Shown: positions 48,558-56,715 of the stretch, one piece after another
Position numbering within the stretch: position 1 is the first letter of the stretch
Layout: each line of letters starts with the position of its first letter
Assembly: GCF_964186585.1 (NCBI RefSeq)
Contig: NZ_OZ075067.1
Span: 1,488,001-1,552,000 of the forward strand
Reading direction: 5' to 3'
Source of the DNA: Microbacterium sp. MM2322
GTDB lineage: Bacteria > Actinomycetota > Actinomycetes > Actinomycetales > Microbacteriaceae
DNA length: 64,000 nucleotides
Position numbers and translations under genes: made by a program
Notes under the pieces: generated by a model
Told to the model about the DNA's origin: nothing
The model's input: the letters and a program-made list of their open reading frames with translations, nothing else
The model's database searches: none

Positions 48558-49319
48558 TCAGACGCCGAAGGAGCTCGTGTCGCCGATCAGACGGGTGTTG
48601 TCCGCGGGAATCGGCTCGACCGCCGCACGCGCGACCTCGGCCGCGAATTCCGACACGTTGTAAAGCTTCCCGGCACTCTCTCGACGCTCTGCGATCGCAC
48701 CGGGGTTCGCGCGCTCGAGCAGGGTCGCCGTGATGGTGCCCTCGATCATGTCGCCCGAGACGACCACGAACTCGACGCCCTTTTCAGTGAGCGAGGGGAT
48801 GCGCTCGCGGAGAGCGTCCTCACCGGCACGCTTCGAACGGGCAACGGGCTCGTACTCGGGCATCGTGGGCGTGGTGTGGATGAAGTGAGCCTGGTGGCTG
48901 GTCACGAAGACCACACGGCCACCGGCGGGGATCAGCGGCAGCGCCGCATCGAGGGCGCTGACCTGCGCATCGCGGTTCAGGGTGAGGGCGTAGTCCTCGG
49001 CCATGCCGCCCTCCATGCCGCCGGAGGCGTTCAGCACCAGGATGTCGAGCGACCCGAATCGCTCCTTCACCGCGGCGAACATCTCCGCGACGGATGCCGG
49101 ATCAGTGAGGTCCGCTCCGACTGTCAGCACCTCGACGCCGAGTTCACGGAGTTCCGTCGCGAGCTTCTCTGCGCGCGGAGCCTTGTTCCGGAAGTTGATG
49201 ACGACGTTCGCGCCCGCCTGCGCCAGGTAGCGCGCAGTGTCAGCGCCGATTCCCCGCGATGACCCGGTGACGAGGGCGGTCTTACCGGTCAGGGATGCGG
49301 CGGGGACGGGCTGCGACAT
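48558..49319 (-). CDS. SDR-family protein lacking the canonical catalytic Tyr
   Basis: 253 aa from ATG 49319 with AGGAGAG upstream. Rossmann motif TGSSRGIGADTARYL, DILVLNASGG, and FVTSHQAHF in the catalytic Ser strand. The usual YxxSK is PVARSK here: Lys is kept but Tyr is Val, although another Tyr lies three residues earlier (EYEPVARSK). So it may be a reductase with a shifted Tyr or a non-catalytic NAD(P)-binding protein. Longer upstream in-frame sequence is antisense to the GDPD gene and rejected. Confidence 0.88.
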   Translation of the reverse strand: MSQPVPAASLTGKTALVTGSSRGIGADTARYLAQAGANVVINFRNKAPRAEKLATELRELGVEVLTVGADLTDPASVAEMFAAVKERFGSLDILVLNASGGMEGGMAEDYALTLNRDAQVSALDAALPLIPAGGRVVFVTSHQAHFIHTTPTMPEYEPVARSKRAGEDALRERIPSLTEKGVEFVVVSGDMIEGTITATLLERANPGAIAERRESAGKLYNVSEFAAEVARAAVEPIPADNTRLIGDTSSFGV

Positions 49320-49455
49320 GGGGCTCTCCTGCGAGGTGCTCGGTGGATGCCGAGGCGGACGGGGCATCGTCGAGCCTACCAATGGCGCCGGTTCGGCCTG
49401 AGCGTCGGACCCGGTTGATATCGTGCGAGGACACGCCCCACCGAAGGAGCCGACA

Positions 49456-49488
49456 ATGTTCCTGGACCTGAGCCAGCACCTCTCGTGA
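49456..49488 (+). CDS. 10-codon upstream ORF coupled to the glycerophosphodiesterase gene
   Basis: ATG 49456 follows AAGGAG at ideal spacing and encodes MFLDLSQHLS. Its TGA (49486-49488) overlaps the downstream GTG (GTGA). The downstream gene has no strong ribosome site of its own, so its translation probably depends on this short ORF. No known leader family recognised. Confidence 0.45.
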   Translation: MFLDLSQHLS

Positions 49489-50261
49489 CGACGCATCCGT
49501 GGTTCCTCGGCGAGGCGACCCCGCGCATCCTCGCCCACCGCGGCTTCGTGCCTCCTGACTCCGAGCACGTCGCGGAGAACTCGGTCGCCGCCCTCGCCGC
49601 CGGGCGCGCGGCCGGCACGGTGTATCTCGAATCCGACTGCCACGTCACCGCGGACGGTGATGTCGTCCTGTTCCATGACGACGACCTTCGACGTGTCACG
49701 GGTGACCCGCGCCCGGTTGCCGCGGTCAGCACCCGAGAGCTCACCGCGATCATGTCGACGCGCGGTGGACTCGCGATCCTCTCCGACGTCCTTCGCGCCT
49801 TTCCCGACGCTCGGTTCAACCTGGATGTGAAAGCGGATGCCGCGGCACGCCCCGTCGGCGCGCTCACCGCCCGCGAATCGCACCGTGTGCTCCTCACGAG
49901 CTTCTCCGACCGTCGACGCGATGTCGCGCTGGAAGCGGCTCGAGAGCGTGGCGGCGACCCGGCGACATCCGCCGGCTCGGCGACGCTTGCGCGAGTGGTC
50001 GGCGCGCTGACTGCACGCCTCCCCCGCCTCGCCGCGCGAAGCATGAACGGCGTCGACGCTCTGCAGATCCCGGAGCGGCACCGCGGCGTACGGGTTCTCT
50101 CCCGCCGCCTGCTCGATCTCGCTCACGACGCAGGAGTCGAAGTTCATGTGTGGACCGTCAACGACCCGAGCGACATGCGCCGCCTGATCGACATGGGCGT
50201 GGACGGGATCGTCACCGACAGAGCCGACCAGGGCGCATCGGTGAAGAACCAGGTTCTATAG
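49485..50261 (+). CDS. Glycerophosphodiester phosphodiesterase family protein
   Basis: 258 aa from GTG 49485. GDPD barrel: ILAHRGFVPP with the first catalytic His-Arg, AENSVAAL, YLESDCHVTADGDVVLFHDDDLRRVTG with the Glu-x-Asp metal ligands and the second His, FNLDVKAD, and the C-terminal VHVWTVNDPSDMRRLIDMGVDGIVTDRAD. Hydrolyses glycerophosphodiesters to glycerol-3-phosphate and an alcohol. No signal peptide. It sits outside the island but might serve the same class of substrate as the island's UgpB-like importer. Confidence 0.93.
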   Translation: MTTHPWFLGEATPRILAHRGFVPPDSEHVAENSVAALAAGRAAGTVYLESDCHVTADGDVVLFHDDDLRRVTGDPRPVAAVSTRELTAIMSTRGGLAILSDVLRAFPDARFNLDVKADAAARPVGALTARESHRVLLTSFSDRRRDVALEAARERGGDPATSAGSATLARVVGALTARLPRLAARSMNGVDALQIPERHRGVRVLSRRLLDLAHDAGVEVHVWTVNDPSDMRRLIDMGVDGIVTDRADQGASVKNQVL

Positions 50262-50312
50262 TCGCCGGTCCTGAAGATCCGCTGTGAATAGCACATCGAT
50301 TGAGGTCTTCTC

Positions 50313-50343
50313 GGATGATCCGCACAGGTGGGTTCGTTATACC
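50313..50343 (+). promoter_or_regulatory. Promoter region of rbpA, possible SigR-type element
   Basis: GGATG (50313-50317), 17 nt, then CGTTA (50335-50339) resembles the SigR/SigH consensus GGAAY-N16-17-CGTTR, with an imperfect -35. TATACC (50338-50343) could serve as a housekeeping -10. The rest of the 106 nt between the GDPD stop and rbpA shows nothing else. Confidence 0.35.
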
Positions 50344-50367
50344 TGAGGACGACGAGAGGACCACACA

Positions 50368-50739
50368 ATGGCAGATCGCAGCCTACGCGGCATGCGCCTC
50401 GGCGCTTCGAGCCTACAGAGCGAAGAAGGCGTCGTATTCGTAGAGCGCACCAACCACACCTACGTCTGCACGCAGTGCGAGCGCGAGACCGTTCTCACGT
50501 TCGCGGCAGACGCTGAGGTGCCCGAGGCCTGGGAATGCCGCACCTGCGGATCCGAGGCACTCCGACGCATCGGCGACACCATCGCCGTCGTCGACCACTC
50601 CGGCGACAAGGCCGCTCGCACCCACTGGGACATGCTCATGGAGCGTCGCACCATCCCCGAGCTCGAAGAGCTGCTCGAGGAGCGACTGGCTCTCCTGCGG
50701 TCCCGACGCGGCGAGAACTCCGGCAAGCTGAGCGCCTGA
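50368..50739 (+). CDS. rbpA: RNA polymerase-binding protein RbpA
   Basis: 123 aa. N-terminal MADRSLRGMRLGASSLQSEEGV, zinc-binding core FVERTNHTYVCTQCERETVLTF ... CRTCGSEALRR, basic linker, and the sigma-interacting HWDMLMERRTIPELEELLEERLALLR. It binds sigma A/B and stabilises the open promoter complex; restricted to actinobacteria. GAGAGGA lies upstream of ATG 50368. A strong hairpin follows, within the 3' end of the convergent lnt. Confidence 0.96.
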   Translation: MADRSLRGMRLGASSLQSEEGVVFVERTNHTYVCTQCERETVLTFAADAEVPEAWECRTCGSEALRRIGDTIAVVDHSGDKAARTHWDMLMERRTIPELEELLEERLALLRSRRGENSGKLSA

Positions 50740-50742
50740 CAC

Positions 50743-52296
50743 TCACACTTCAGCGGCGCCGTCCCCCGTGGGCGGCGCCGCTTTCGTGCGCCTGCGCACG
50801 AGCAGACCGAGCAGGACGATCACGGGAATGGCGGACCAGCCGAGCACCCACTGCACTGCGGGGCCCATGACGACCGCACCGGTCAGCCCTGCCCGCAGAG
50901 GGACGTCCACCAGGAGCGCGCCAGACGTATCGGCCGCCAGGCCGTCGATGACCGAACCGTCCGGGCCAATGACCTGGCTCGTGCCGACCGTGGAGATGTT
51001 GACCACGGAGCGACCCGTCTCGATCGCGCGCATCCGGGCGAATCCGAGCTGCTGCAGGTTCTCGTCCGTCCCGCGGAAGTCCGCGTTGTTCGTCTGGAAC
51101 ATGTACACCTCCGCCCCGTCCTTCGCGCCCTGCCAGATGACGTCGTCGTAGATCACGTCGAAGCAGATGGCCAGCCCGACGCCGACGCCGTTCACATCGA
51201 AGAAGGGCGGATTCGTCCCGGGCGTGTACTCCCGCTGGATGAGGCCGATCAGGTCCGGGGCGAGCGCCTCGAAGAACCACCGGTCCGGAACGTACTCCCC
51301 CATCGGAACCGGGTGCGTCTTGTCGTGGATGGCGAGGGGATTCTTCGCTCCGGCTTGCCACAGCATCGACGAGTTGTAGACCTTCTCGTCCCGCTCGGTG
51401 GCGGCATTGATGATCAGTGGAGCGTCGACTTTCTCGGACAGCTCGTCCAATGCGCTCGCGATCGACGGATTGTTGAGCGGGTCCGCGTCGACACCGCCCT
51501 CCGGCCAGAGGAGCACGTCGAGGTCTTTGCCGATGAGGGGCTGCGTAGCGGCGAGTTGCGCACGGTAGACGTCGTACGGCTCACGCGTGTCGAAGTAGCC
51601 GGAAGGACCATTGCCCTGCACCGCGCCGACGCGCATGGTCCCGGCATCCGTCGTTGGGAACTGCGGGACCAGGACGAGCAGCGCGGCGGCCGCCGCGGCG
51701 GGAACCACGAGCTTCACGCGGCGCCAGAAGCGGAGCCGGACGGCTTCGATCGCTGCCGCGACCACGAAGGCCATGACGAAGGTGAGTCCGCTCACGCCGA
51801 GCCACGACGCGAGCTCGGCGAGCGGGCTGTCCGCCTGGCTCATGCCGAGGCGGGCCCAGGGGAAGCCCGTGTACGGCCACGAGCCCATGAACTGCTCGCG
51901 CGCCGTCCACGCCGCAGCCACCAGCGCGGGGAGCAGCGTCACGCGGGCCCACGGGGCCGGCATGAGCCGCGGCAGCCACCGGTACGACAGTGTGATGGCG
52001 ATGGCGCCGGCGGCGCTGAGGATGGTCTCGACCCCGGCGAGGGCGAACCAGGGCACGGGGCCGAGGTACCGGGTGATCCAGGCGATGTGCAGCAGGTAGA
52101 AGGATGCCGCGAACACGGCGCCCACCGCGACGGCACCCCACGCGGAGCGCCCGATGAGGGTCAGCAGCGTGAGCGCTGCTCCCACGAACGCCAGCGGCCA
52201 GATGCCGATGTCGGGGTAAGCGAAATCCATCACGGCCCCACCGGCGACCGCCACGGGAAGCGCGAGCCAGAGCGGGAGAAGGGGGCGGTCGGGCAC
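50743..52296 (-). CDS. lnt: Apolipoprotein N-acyltransferase
   Basis: 517 aa: an N-terminal membrane domain of about eight helices (LAFVGAALTLLTLIGRSAWGAV and others), then a nitrilase-like domain with the Glu-Lys-Cys triad in LWPEGGVD, DKTHPVPMGEYVPD and AICFDVIYDD. A final helix (VMGPAVQWVLGWSAIPVIVLLGLLV) anchors the C-terminus. It N-acylates diacylglyceryl-Cys of lipoproteins after Lgt and Lsp. TAGGCT (52303-52308) lies 6 nt before GTG 52296: leaderless layout. Confidence 0.95.
   Translation of the reverse strand: MPDRPLLPLWLALPVAVAGGAVMDFAYPDIGIWPLAFVGAALTLLTLIGRSAWGAVAVGAVFAASFYLLHIAWITRYLGPVPWFALAGVETILSAAGAIAITLSYRWLPRLMPAPWARVTLLPALVAAAWTAREQFMGSWPYTGFPWARLGMSQADSPLAELASWLGVSGLTFVMAFVVAAAIEAVRLRFWRRVKLVVPAAAAAALLVLVPQFPTTDAGTMRVGAVQGNGPSGYFDTREPYDVYRAQLAATQPLIGKDLDVLLWPEGGVDADPLNNPSIASALDELSEKVDAPLIINAATERDEKVYNSSMLWQAGAKNPLAIHDKTHPVPMGEYVPDRWFFEALAPDLIGLIQREYTPGTNPPFFDVNGVGVGLAICFDVIYDDVIWQGAKDGAEVYMFQTNNADFRGTDENLQQLGFARMRAIETGRSVVNISTVGTSQVIGPDGSVIDGLAADTSGALLVDVPLRAGLTGAVVMGPAVQWVLGWSAIPVIVLLGLLVRRRTKAAPPTGDGAAEV
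50752..50782. terminator. Terminator of rbpA, overlapping the 3' coding end of lnt
   Basis: A 10-bp GC stem, 50752-50761 with 50773-50782, followed on the plus strand by TTCG. The whole hairpin lies inside the last codons of lnt (which ends at 50743), so it must be transcribed through by lnt before its stop. Confidence 0.6.
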
Positions 52297-52343
52297 GGAC
52301 GAAGCCTAAAGGAGGTGCGCTATGACGGCGCTGAAGGCGGACG

Positions 52344-52874
52344 TCACGCGACCGAGCCGTGACGTTCGGAGTGCGCGAGGTAGACCTCGGCGTTCCGGAG
52401 GATGGCGGCGCGCTCGTCGGAGGTCAACTCCCGCCGCACCTTCGCGGGCACACCCGCCACGAGGGATCCGTCGGGAATCTCCGCGCCCTCGAGCACGACC
52501 GCTCCCCCGGCGATGAGGCATCCCGCTCCGATGACGGCGCCCGACAGTACGACGGCCCCCATGCCGATGAGCGTGCCGTCACCGATTCGGCATCCGTGCA
52601 CCACTGCGTTGTGGCCGATCGACACGTCCTCGCCGATCTCGACACCGTGGGCGGCGTCGACGTGAATCGCGACGCCGTCCTGGACGTTGCTCCGCGCACC
52701 GACGACGATCGACGCGCTGTCCCCGCGCAGGACGGCGTTGTACCAGATGCACGAGTGCTCGCCCAGCGTGACCGCGCCGACGATGCGCGCACCAGCAGCG
52801 ACGAAGGCGGAATCGTGGACCGACGGGGCGGCATCCGGCAGCGCGAGGACGGTCGCGAGCGGTGAGACGGTCAT
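52344..52874 (-). CDS. Gamma-carbonic anhydrase-like left-handed beta-helix protein
   Basis: 176 aa. Hexapeptide-repeat beta-helix: AGARIVGAVTLGEHSCIWYNAVLRGDSASIVVG with NVQDGVAIHVDAAHGVEIGEDVSIGHNAVVHGCRIGDGTLIGMGAVV carrying the three zinc-His positions (His in AIHVD, SIGHN, VVHGC). YrdA/PaaY subgroup; enzymatic activity is often uncertain in this subgroup. Follows the amidohydrolase gene by 13 nt on the same strand. Confidence 0.92.
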   Translation of the reverse strand: MTVSPLATVLALPDAAPSVHDSAFVAAGARIVGAVTLGEHSCIWYNAVLRGDSASIVVGARSNVQDGVAIHVDAAHGVEIGEDVSIGHNAVVHGCRIGDGTLIGMGAVVLSGAVIGAGCLIAGGAVVLEGAEIPDGSLVAGVPAKVRRELTSDERAAILRNAEVYLAHSERHGSVA

Positions 52875-52887
52875 GGGTATCCGTTCC

Positions 52888-54390
52888 TCAGAGGCCGATG
52901 TGGGTGAGTCGGCCGGCCAGGACCGTGGCGGCCACCTGAGTCGAGCGGAGCTCGGCGTCCGACGCGGTCTGCGGATCCCGGTCGACGACGATCAGGTCTG
53001 CCACCGCCCCCGGCTCGAGTGCGCTGCCGGTCGCTGATCCTCCGGCCGTGGATGCGGCGAGGGCCGTGGCCGCGTCGAGCCCCTGATCGGGGCGCCAGGG
53101 AGCGCGCCCGCCACGGGTCCGATGCACGGCCGCTGCCATCGCCGCCCACGGGTCGAGCGGCGAGACCGGGGCATCCGACCCGAACAGCAGGTTCGCGCCG
53201 GTGTCGGCGAGCGAGCGGAGCGGATACGGGAGTGCCGTCTGCGCGGCCCAGACCGAGTCGGTGAGGTCGCGGTCATCGACGGCGTGCTCCGGCTGCACGC
53301 TCGCTCCGACGCCCAGGCGAGCGAAGCGCGGGATGTCGGCATGCGCGACCAGCTGCGCATGCTCGATGGTTCCCGTCGCCCCGGTCGTTGCGAACGCGTC
53401 GAGCGCGTGCGAGTTGGCGACGTCCCCGATCGCGTGGATCGCGCAGGACAGCCCCGCACCCGTCGCCCGCACCATGAGCGACTGGAGCTCTTCGGGCGGC
53501 ACCGTCAGAACACCCGTGTTGTGCGGGTCGTCGGGGTACGGATGCGAACACGCCGCGGTGCGGGTGCCGAGCGAGCCGTCCGTGATGACCTTGAGCGAGC
53601 CCACGCGGACGAGCCCCCGAGGGTCCAGCGCGTCGCCGGTGGCGAGGCCTTCGGCGACGGCGCGCTCGAGCAGGGCCGGATACACCCCGAACGACACCCG
53701 CAGGCAGTCGAAACCGGCGGCGAGTCGGCGGGCCCAGGCATCCGCGTTCCAGGCCATGTCGAGGTCGACGATGCCGGTGACGCCACGGGATGCCGCCACG
53801 TCGAGCGCGTGCCGGACGAACCCGTCGGCGACCGCCGGATCGACGTCGTTGAGGCGGCGGGAGATCTCGAACGCCGGCTCCTCCCGGAGCATGCCGTCCT
53901 CCGTCACCGCGATGGACTCGCGACGGAATGCCGCGCTGTTCATCCAGACGCTGTGCACGTCGGCGTTGATCAGGTAGGTCGGGATATCGCCTGTCTGCGC
54001 ATCGAGCAGGGCGAGCGACGGCGCGTCCGCCCAGAAGGCGTCGCGAAAGCCGGTACCGACACGTCGACCGTCGTCCAGGACAGGTGCGCGTCCCATGACG
54101 GATGCCGCTTCCGCCGCGCTGTCGACGTCCCCGAGCGGGGTGCGCTGCGCCGTGAGGGCCCACTGCACCGTGTGCACGTGGTGGTCCCACAGTCCCGGAA
54201 GCAGCCAGCCCCCGGAGCCGTCGACGACGACTCCCCGGAGGGGCAGCCCACCCGTCGGCGCGATGTCGGCGATCACGCCCCCGCGCACGTGCACGTCGAC
54301 CGGGTCGTCGCCGAACGGGTCGATCCGTCCTCCGCCGGTGAGGCGTACTCCTGTGATGACACCGACGTCTTCGCCGCGCGCAGGGTTCAC
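52888..54390 (-). CDS. Amidohydrolase family protein, YtcJ-like
   Basis: 500 aa from GTG 54390, overlapping the TGA of the upstream PaiB-like gene. Metal-site segments: LPGLWDHHVHTVQW, then VGSLKVITDGSLGTRTAACSHPY, CAIHAIGDVANSHALDAF, GTIEHAQLVAHADIPRFARLGVGASVQPEHAV, LFGSDAPVSPLDPW, ending GAVADLIVVDRDP. Composite barrel plus beta-sandwich as in the exoenzyme/imidazolonepropionase-like branch. Substrate unknown. Longer upstream in-frame sequence belongs to the overlapping gene and is rejected. Confidence 0.9.
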   Translation of the reverse strand: MNPARGEDVGVITGVRLTGGGRIDPFGDDPVDVHVRGGVIADIAPTGGLPLRGVVVDGSGGWLLPGLWDHHVHTVQWALTAQRTPLGDVDSAAEAASVMGRAPVLDDGRRVGTGFRDAFWADAPSLALLDAQTGDIPTYLINADVHSVWMNSAAFRRESIAVTEDGMLREEPAFEISRRLNDVDPAVADGFVRHALDVAASRGVTGIVDLDMAWNADAWARRLAAGFDCLRVSFGVYPALLERAVAEGLATGDALDPRGLVRVGSLKVITDGSLGTRTAACSHPYPDDPHNTGVLTVPPEELQSLMVRATGAGLSCAIHAIGDVANSHALDAFATTGATGTIEHAQLVAHADIPRFARLGVGASVQPEHAVDDRDLTDSVWAAQTALPYPLRSLADTGANLLFGSDAPVSPLDPWAAMAAAVHRTRGGRAPWRPDQGLDAATALAASTAGGSATGSALEPGAVADLIVVDRDPQTASDAELRSTQVAATVLAGRLTHIGL

Positions 54391-55040
54391 GACTGGGCTC
54401 CGCGCGCGGCCCGCATCACGTCGCGGGCGCGACGCATCTCGTCCGCGAGACGCGGGTCGGCGTACGGGCTCGCCCCGGCATCCAACCGGTCGATGATCGT
54501 GTCGACCACCTCGTCGGGGCGGTTCTGGCTGAGCTTCCGCTTCGCCGTCACGTGAGACGGGGTGAGACGGAAGCCGACCGTGCCCTTCTCGAGCTTGCGG
54601 ACGAAGTCGTCGTCGTTCGGGGCTTGCCACATCTGTCGCGGTTCCGGCATGCCGGATTCGAAACGGTCCACGAGACGCTCGAGGACATCCAGGTTCTCGG
54701 CCGGCGTCAAGATCTCCGGTGTGCCGCGCAGGTGCACCGAGACGAAGTTCCACGTCGGGACCGCCGGCCCGTCGCCGTACCACCCCGGAGAGATGTAACC
54801 GTGGGGGCCCTGCACCACGACGAGCAGTTCGGACTCCCCCAACCCGTGGATGAGGTCGTCGGGCCGCCCGACATGGCCGACGATCGTGAGGTCGTCACGT
54901 GTCGGATCGAGGAGGACGGCGTAGTGCGACGCGACGAGACCGGAGTCCGTGTCGCTCACGATCGTGACCCAGGGGTGCGCGTCGATGATGCGGCGGATCT
55001 CCGCCACATCCGTCATCGCAAAGCTCGGGTTCTGTCTCAT
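54387..55040 (-). CDS. FMN-binding split-barrel protein, PaiB-like
   Basis: 217 aa from ATG 55040 with GAAGAGG upstream. The PaiB signature is at the N-terminus, MRQNPSFAMTDVAEIRRIIDAHPWVTIVS, followed by SHYAVLL, HVGRPDDLI, LLVVVQGPHGYISPGWYGDG and VPTWNFVSVHLRGTP. C-terminal KLEKGTVGFRLTPSHVTAKRKLSQNRP is also family-typical. PaiB was named a negative regulator in Bacillus, but the fold suggests flavin binding; function here is uncertain. Confidence 0.92.
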   Translation of the reverse strand: MRQNPSFAMTDVAEIRRIIDAHPWVTIVSDTDSGLVASHYAVLLDPTRDDLTIVGHVGRPDDLIHGLGESELLVVVQGPHGYISPGWYGDGPAVPTWNFVSVHLRGTPEILTPAENLDVLERLVDRFESGMPEPRQMWQAPNDDDFVRKLEKGTVGFRLTPSHVTAKRKLSQNRPDEVVDTIIDRLDAGASPYADPRLADEMRRARDVMRAARGAQS

Positions 55041-55062
55041 TCGCAGCGAACCTCTTCCGCGG

Positions 55063-56055
55063 TCATGCCTGGCATCGCGGACACCAGTAGAGCTTTCGTG
55101 CGGCCATCTCCTCGAGGACGATCGCCGTTCCGCAGACACGGCACGGCAGCCCCGCGCGGTGATAGACCCAGTGCCGGTCGTCGCGATGCGCCATCGCCCG
55201 GCGATACGCCTCCGGATCGAGGTCGTCCATCGTCATCATCTGACCGGTCTCGACACCGATCGTCAACAGACGCACCCAGTCGTTCCACATGGCCCGGAGG
55301 GTCTCTTCGGGGACCTCGCGACCAGGTGTGTGGGGGTTCAGGTTCGCCCGGAACAGGATCTCGGCGCGGTAGACGTTCCCGATCCCGCTCACGACCTTCT
55401 GATCCATGAGCAGCTGGCCGATCGGGGTGGGCTTGCGGCCGGCGACGGCGACGAAGCGTTCCTCGCCCTCGGCGAGGTCATCGACCAGCGGGTCGGGCCC
55501 GAGAGCAGCCACCGTGGCGAGCATCTCCTCGACCGTTTGGATCTGGCACGCCGTCGGTCCTCGGAGGTCCGCGCACGTCGCATCGGTCAGCAGTCTCAGA
55601 CGCACCTGACCGACGACGGGCGGCGGCCACTCGGCATCCGTCGCATCCTCGAGGCCGCGAGTCTGCTCGCTCATCCGGACCACTCCGCGAGCACGACGCG
55701 GCGCACCGATCGAGGCGAGCGAGTTCTCGCCCGCCTCGTCGAAGACGGGGGCGACGCCGCGCTGATTCGTCTGTCCCATGCGACCGTTCGCGGAGGCGAT
55801 CGTGGGGTCGAGAACGATCTCGCCGGCGAAGTCCCAGGCGCCGTAGATGCCGAGGTGCACGCGCAACCAGACGTCGCCCTCGAACTCCAGGAACATCTGC
55901 TTGCCGACCGCACGCGCCAGCGTCGGCGTCCGACCGTCGAGAACGGCGGCGCCCTCGGCGAAGCGACCCTGCGGGCTCGAGGCCGACAGGGGCCGTCCCA
56001 CGAAGTTGCGGTCGAACTGCCGGGCGATCCGATGGACGGAATGACCCTCGGGCAT
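55063..56055 (-). CDS. Fpg/Nei family DNA glycosylase
   Basis: 330 aa from ATG 56055. Begins MPEGHSVHRIARQF with the Pro and Glu of the bifunctional glycosylase/AP lyase after Met removal. GKQMFLEFEGDVWLRVHLGIYG carries the conserved Lys/His region, VVSGIGNVYRAEILFRANLNP the H2TH motif, and CRVCGTAIVLEEMAARKLYWCPRCQ the C-terminal zinc finger. Base-excision repair of oxidised bases; the GHSV start places it nearer Nei-like than MutM. One-base overlap with rpiB upstream. Confidence 0.94.
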   Translation of the reverse strand: MPEGHSVHRIARQFDRNFVGRPLSASSPQGRFAEGAAVLDGRTPTLARAVGKQMFLEFEGDVWLRVHLGIYGAWDFAGEIVLDPTIASANGRMGQTNQRGVAPVFDEAGENSLASIGAPRRARGVVRMSEQTRGLEDATDAEWPPPVVGQVRLRLLTDATCADLRGPTACQIQTVEEMLATVAALGPDPLVDDLAEGEERFVAVAGRKPTPIGQLLMDQKVVSGIGNVYRAEILFRANLNPHTPGREVPEETLRAMWNDWVRLLTIGVETGQMMTMDDLDPEAYRRAMAHRDDRHWVYHRAGLPCRVCGTAIVLEEMAARKLYWCPRCQA

Positions 56056-56591
56056 CAGCCTGCTTCCGGGTCGAACGTCTCCGAGGCGTCGAGCACATCC
56101 GGCTGCACCGCACGCGGGTCGGGCTCGAGCGACCCGTCCGTCTCGTACGCCGCGAGCTGACCGATGCGACGAGCGTGACGCTCCTCGCCCGAGAACGGGG
56201 TCGCGATGAAGCGGTCGATGAACCCGACGGCCTCGTCGAAGGTGTGCTGACGCGCGCCGATCGCGATCACGTTCGCATCGTTGTGCTCGCGGGCAAGCTC
56301 CGCCGTCGCGATGCTCCACACGAGGGCCGCACGGATGCCGCGCACCTTGTTCGCGGCGATCTGCTCGCCGTTGCCCGACCCGCCGAACACGACCCCGAGG
56401 GTCTGGATGCCCTGGGCCTGATCCTCGGCGACGGCCTGTGCCGCGCGGATGCAGAAGGAGGGGTAGTCGTCGAGGGCGTCGTACTCGACGGGACCATGGT
56501 CGACGACGTCGTGACCGGCTTCGGCCAGGTGGTGCTGCAGGCGGGTCGAGAACTCCATGCCCGCGTGATCGGTCGCGATGTGGATGCGCAT
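56055..56591 (-). CDS. rpiB: Ribose-5-phosphate isomerase B
   Basis: 178 aa: interconverts ribose-5-phosphate and ribulose-5-phosphate in the pentose phosphate pathway. RpiB/LacAB fold: MRIHIATDHAGMEFSTRL at the start, VVDHGP, DDYPSFCIRAAQAV, GVVFGGSGNGEQIAANKVRGIRAAL and NDANVIAIGARQHT. The Cys of the typical active-site loop is Gly here (GGSGNGE), as in actinobacterial RpiB. A C-terminal acidic tail is extra. TAGAAT (56598-56603) lies 6 nt before the ATG: leaderless layout. Confidence 0.94.
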   Translation of the reverse strand: MRIHIATDHAGMEFSTRLQHHLAEAGHDVVDHGPVEYDALDDYPSFCIRAAQAVAEDQAQGIQTLGVVFGGSGNGEQIAANKVRGIRAALVWSIATAELAREHNDANVIAIGARQHTFDEAVGFIDRFIATPFSGEERHARRIGQLAAYETDGSLEPDPRAVQPDVLDASETFDPEAG

Positions 56592-56715
56592 GTCACGATT
56601 CTAGGGACGCCGGTACGTCGTTACGGCGACCCATCGGCGTAGGCTGTGACGGTTGCCGTCGGCGCCAGCAGCGCCCGTCCGCGGCACCCCACCCTCACCC
56701 CTGGGAGACACGAAC

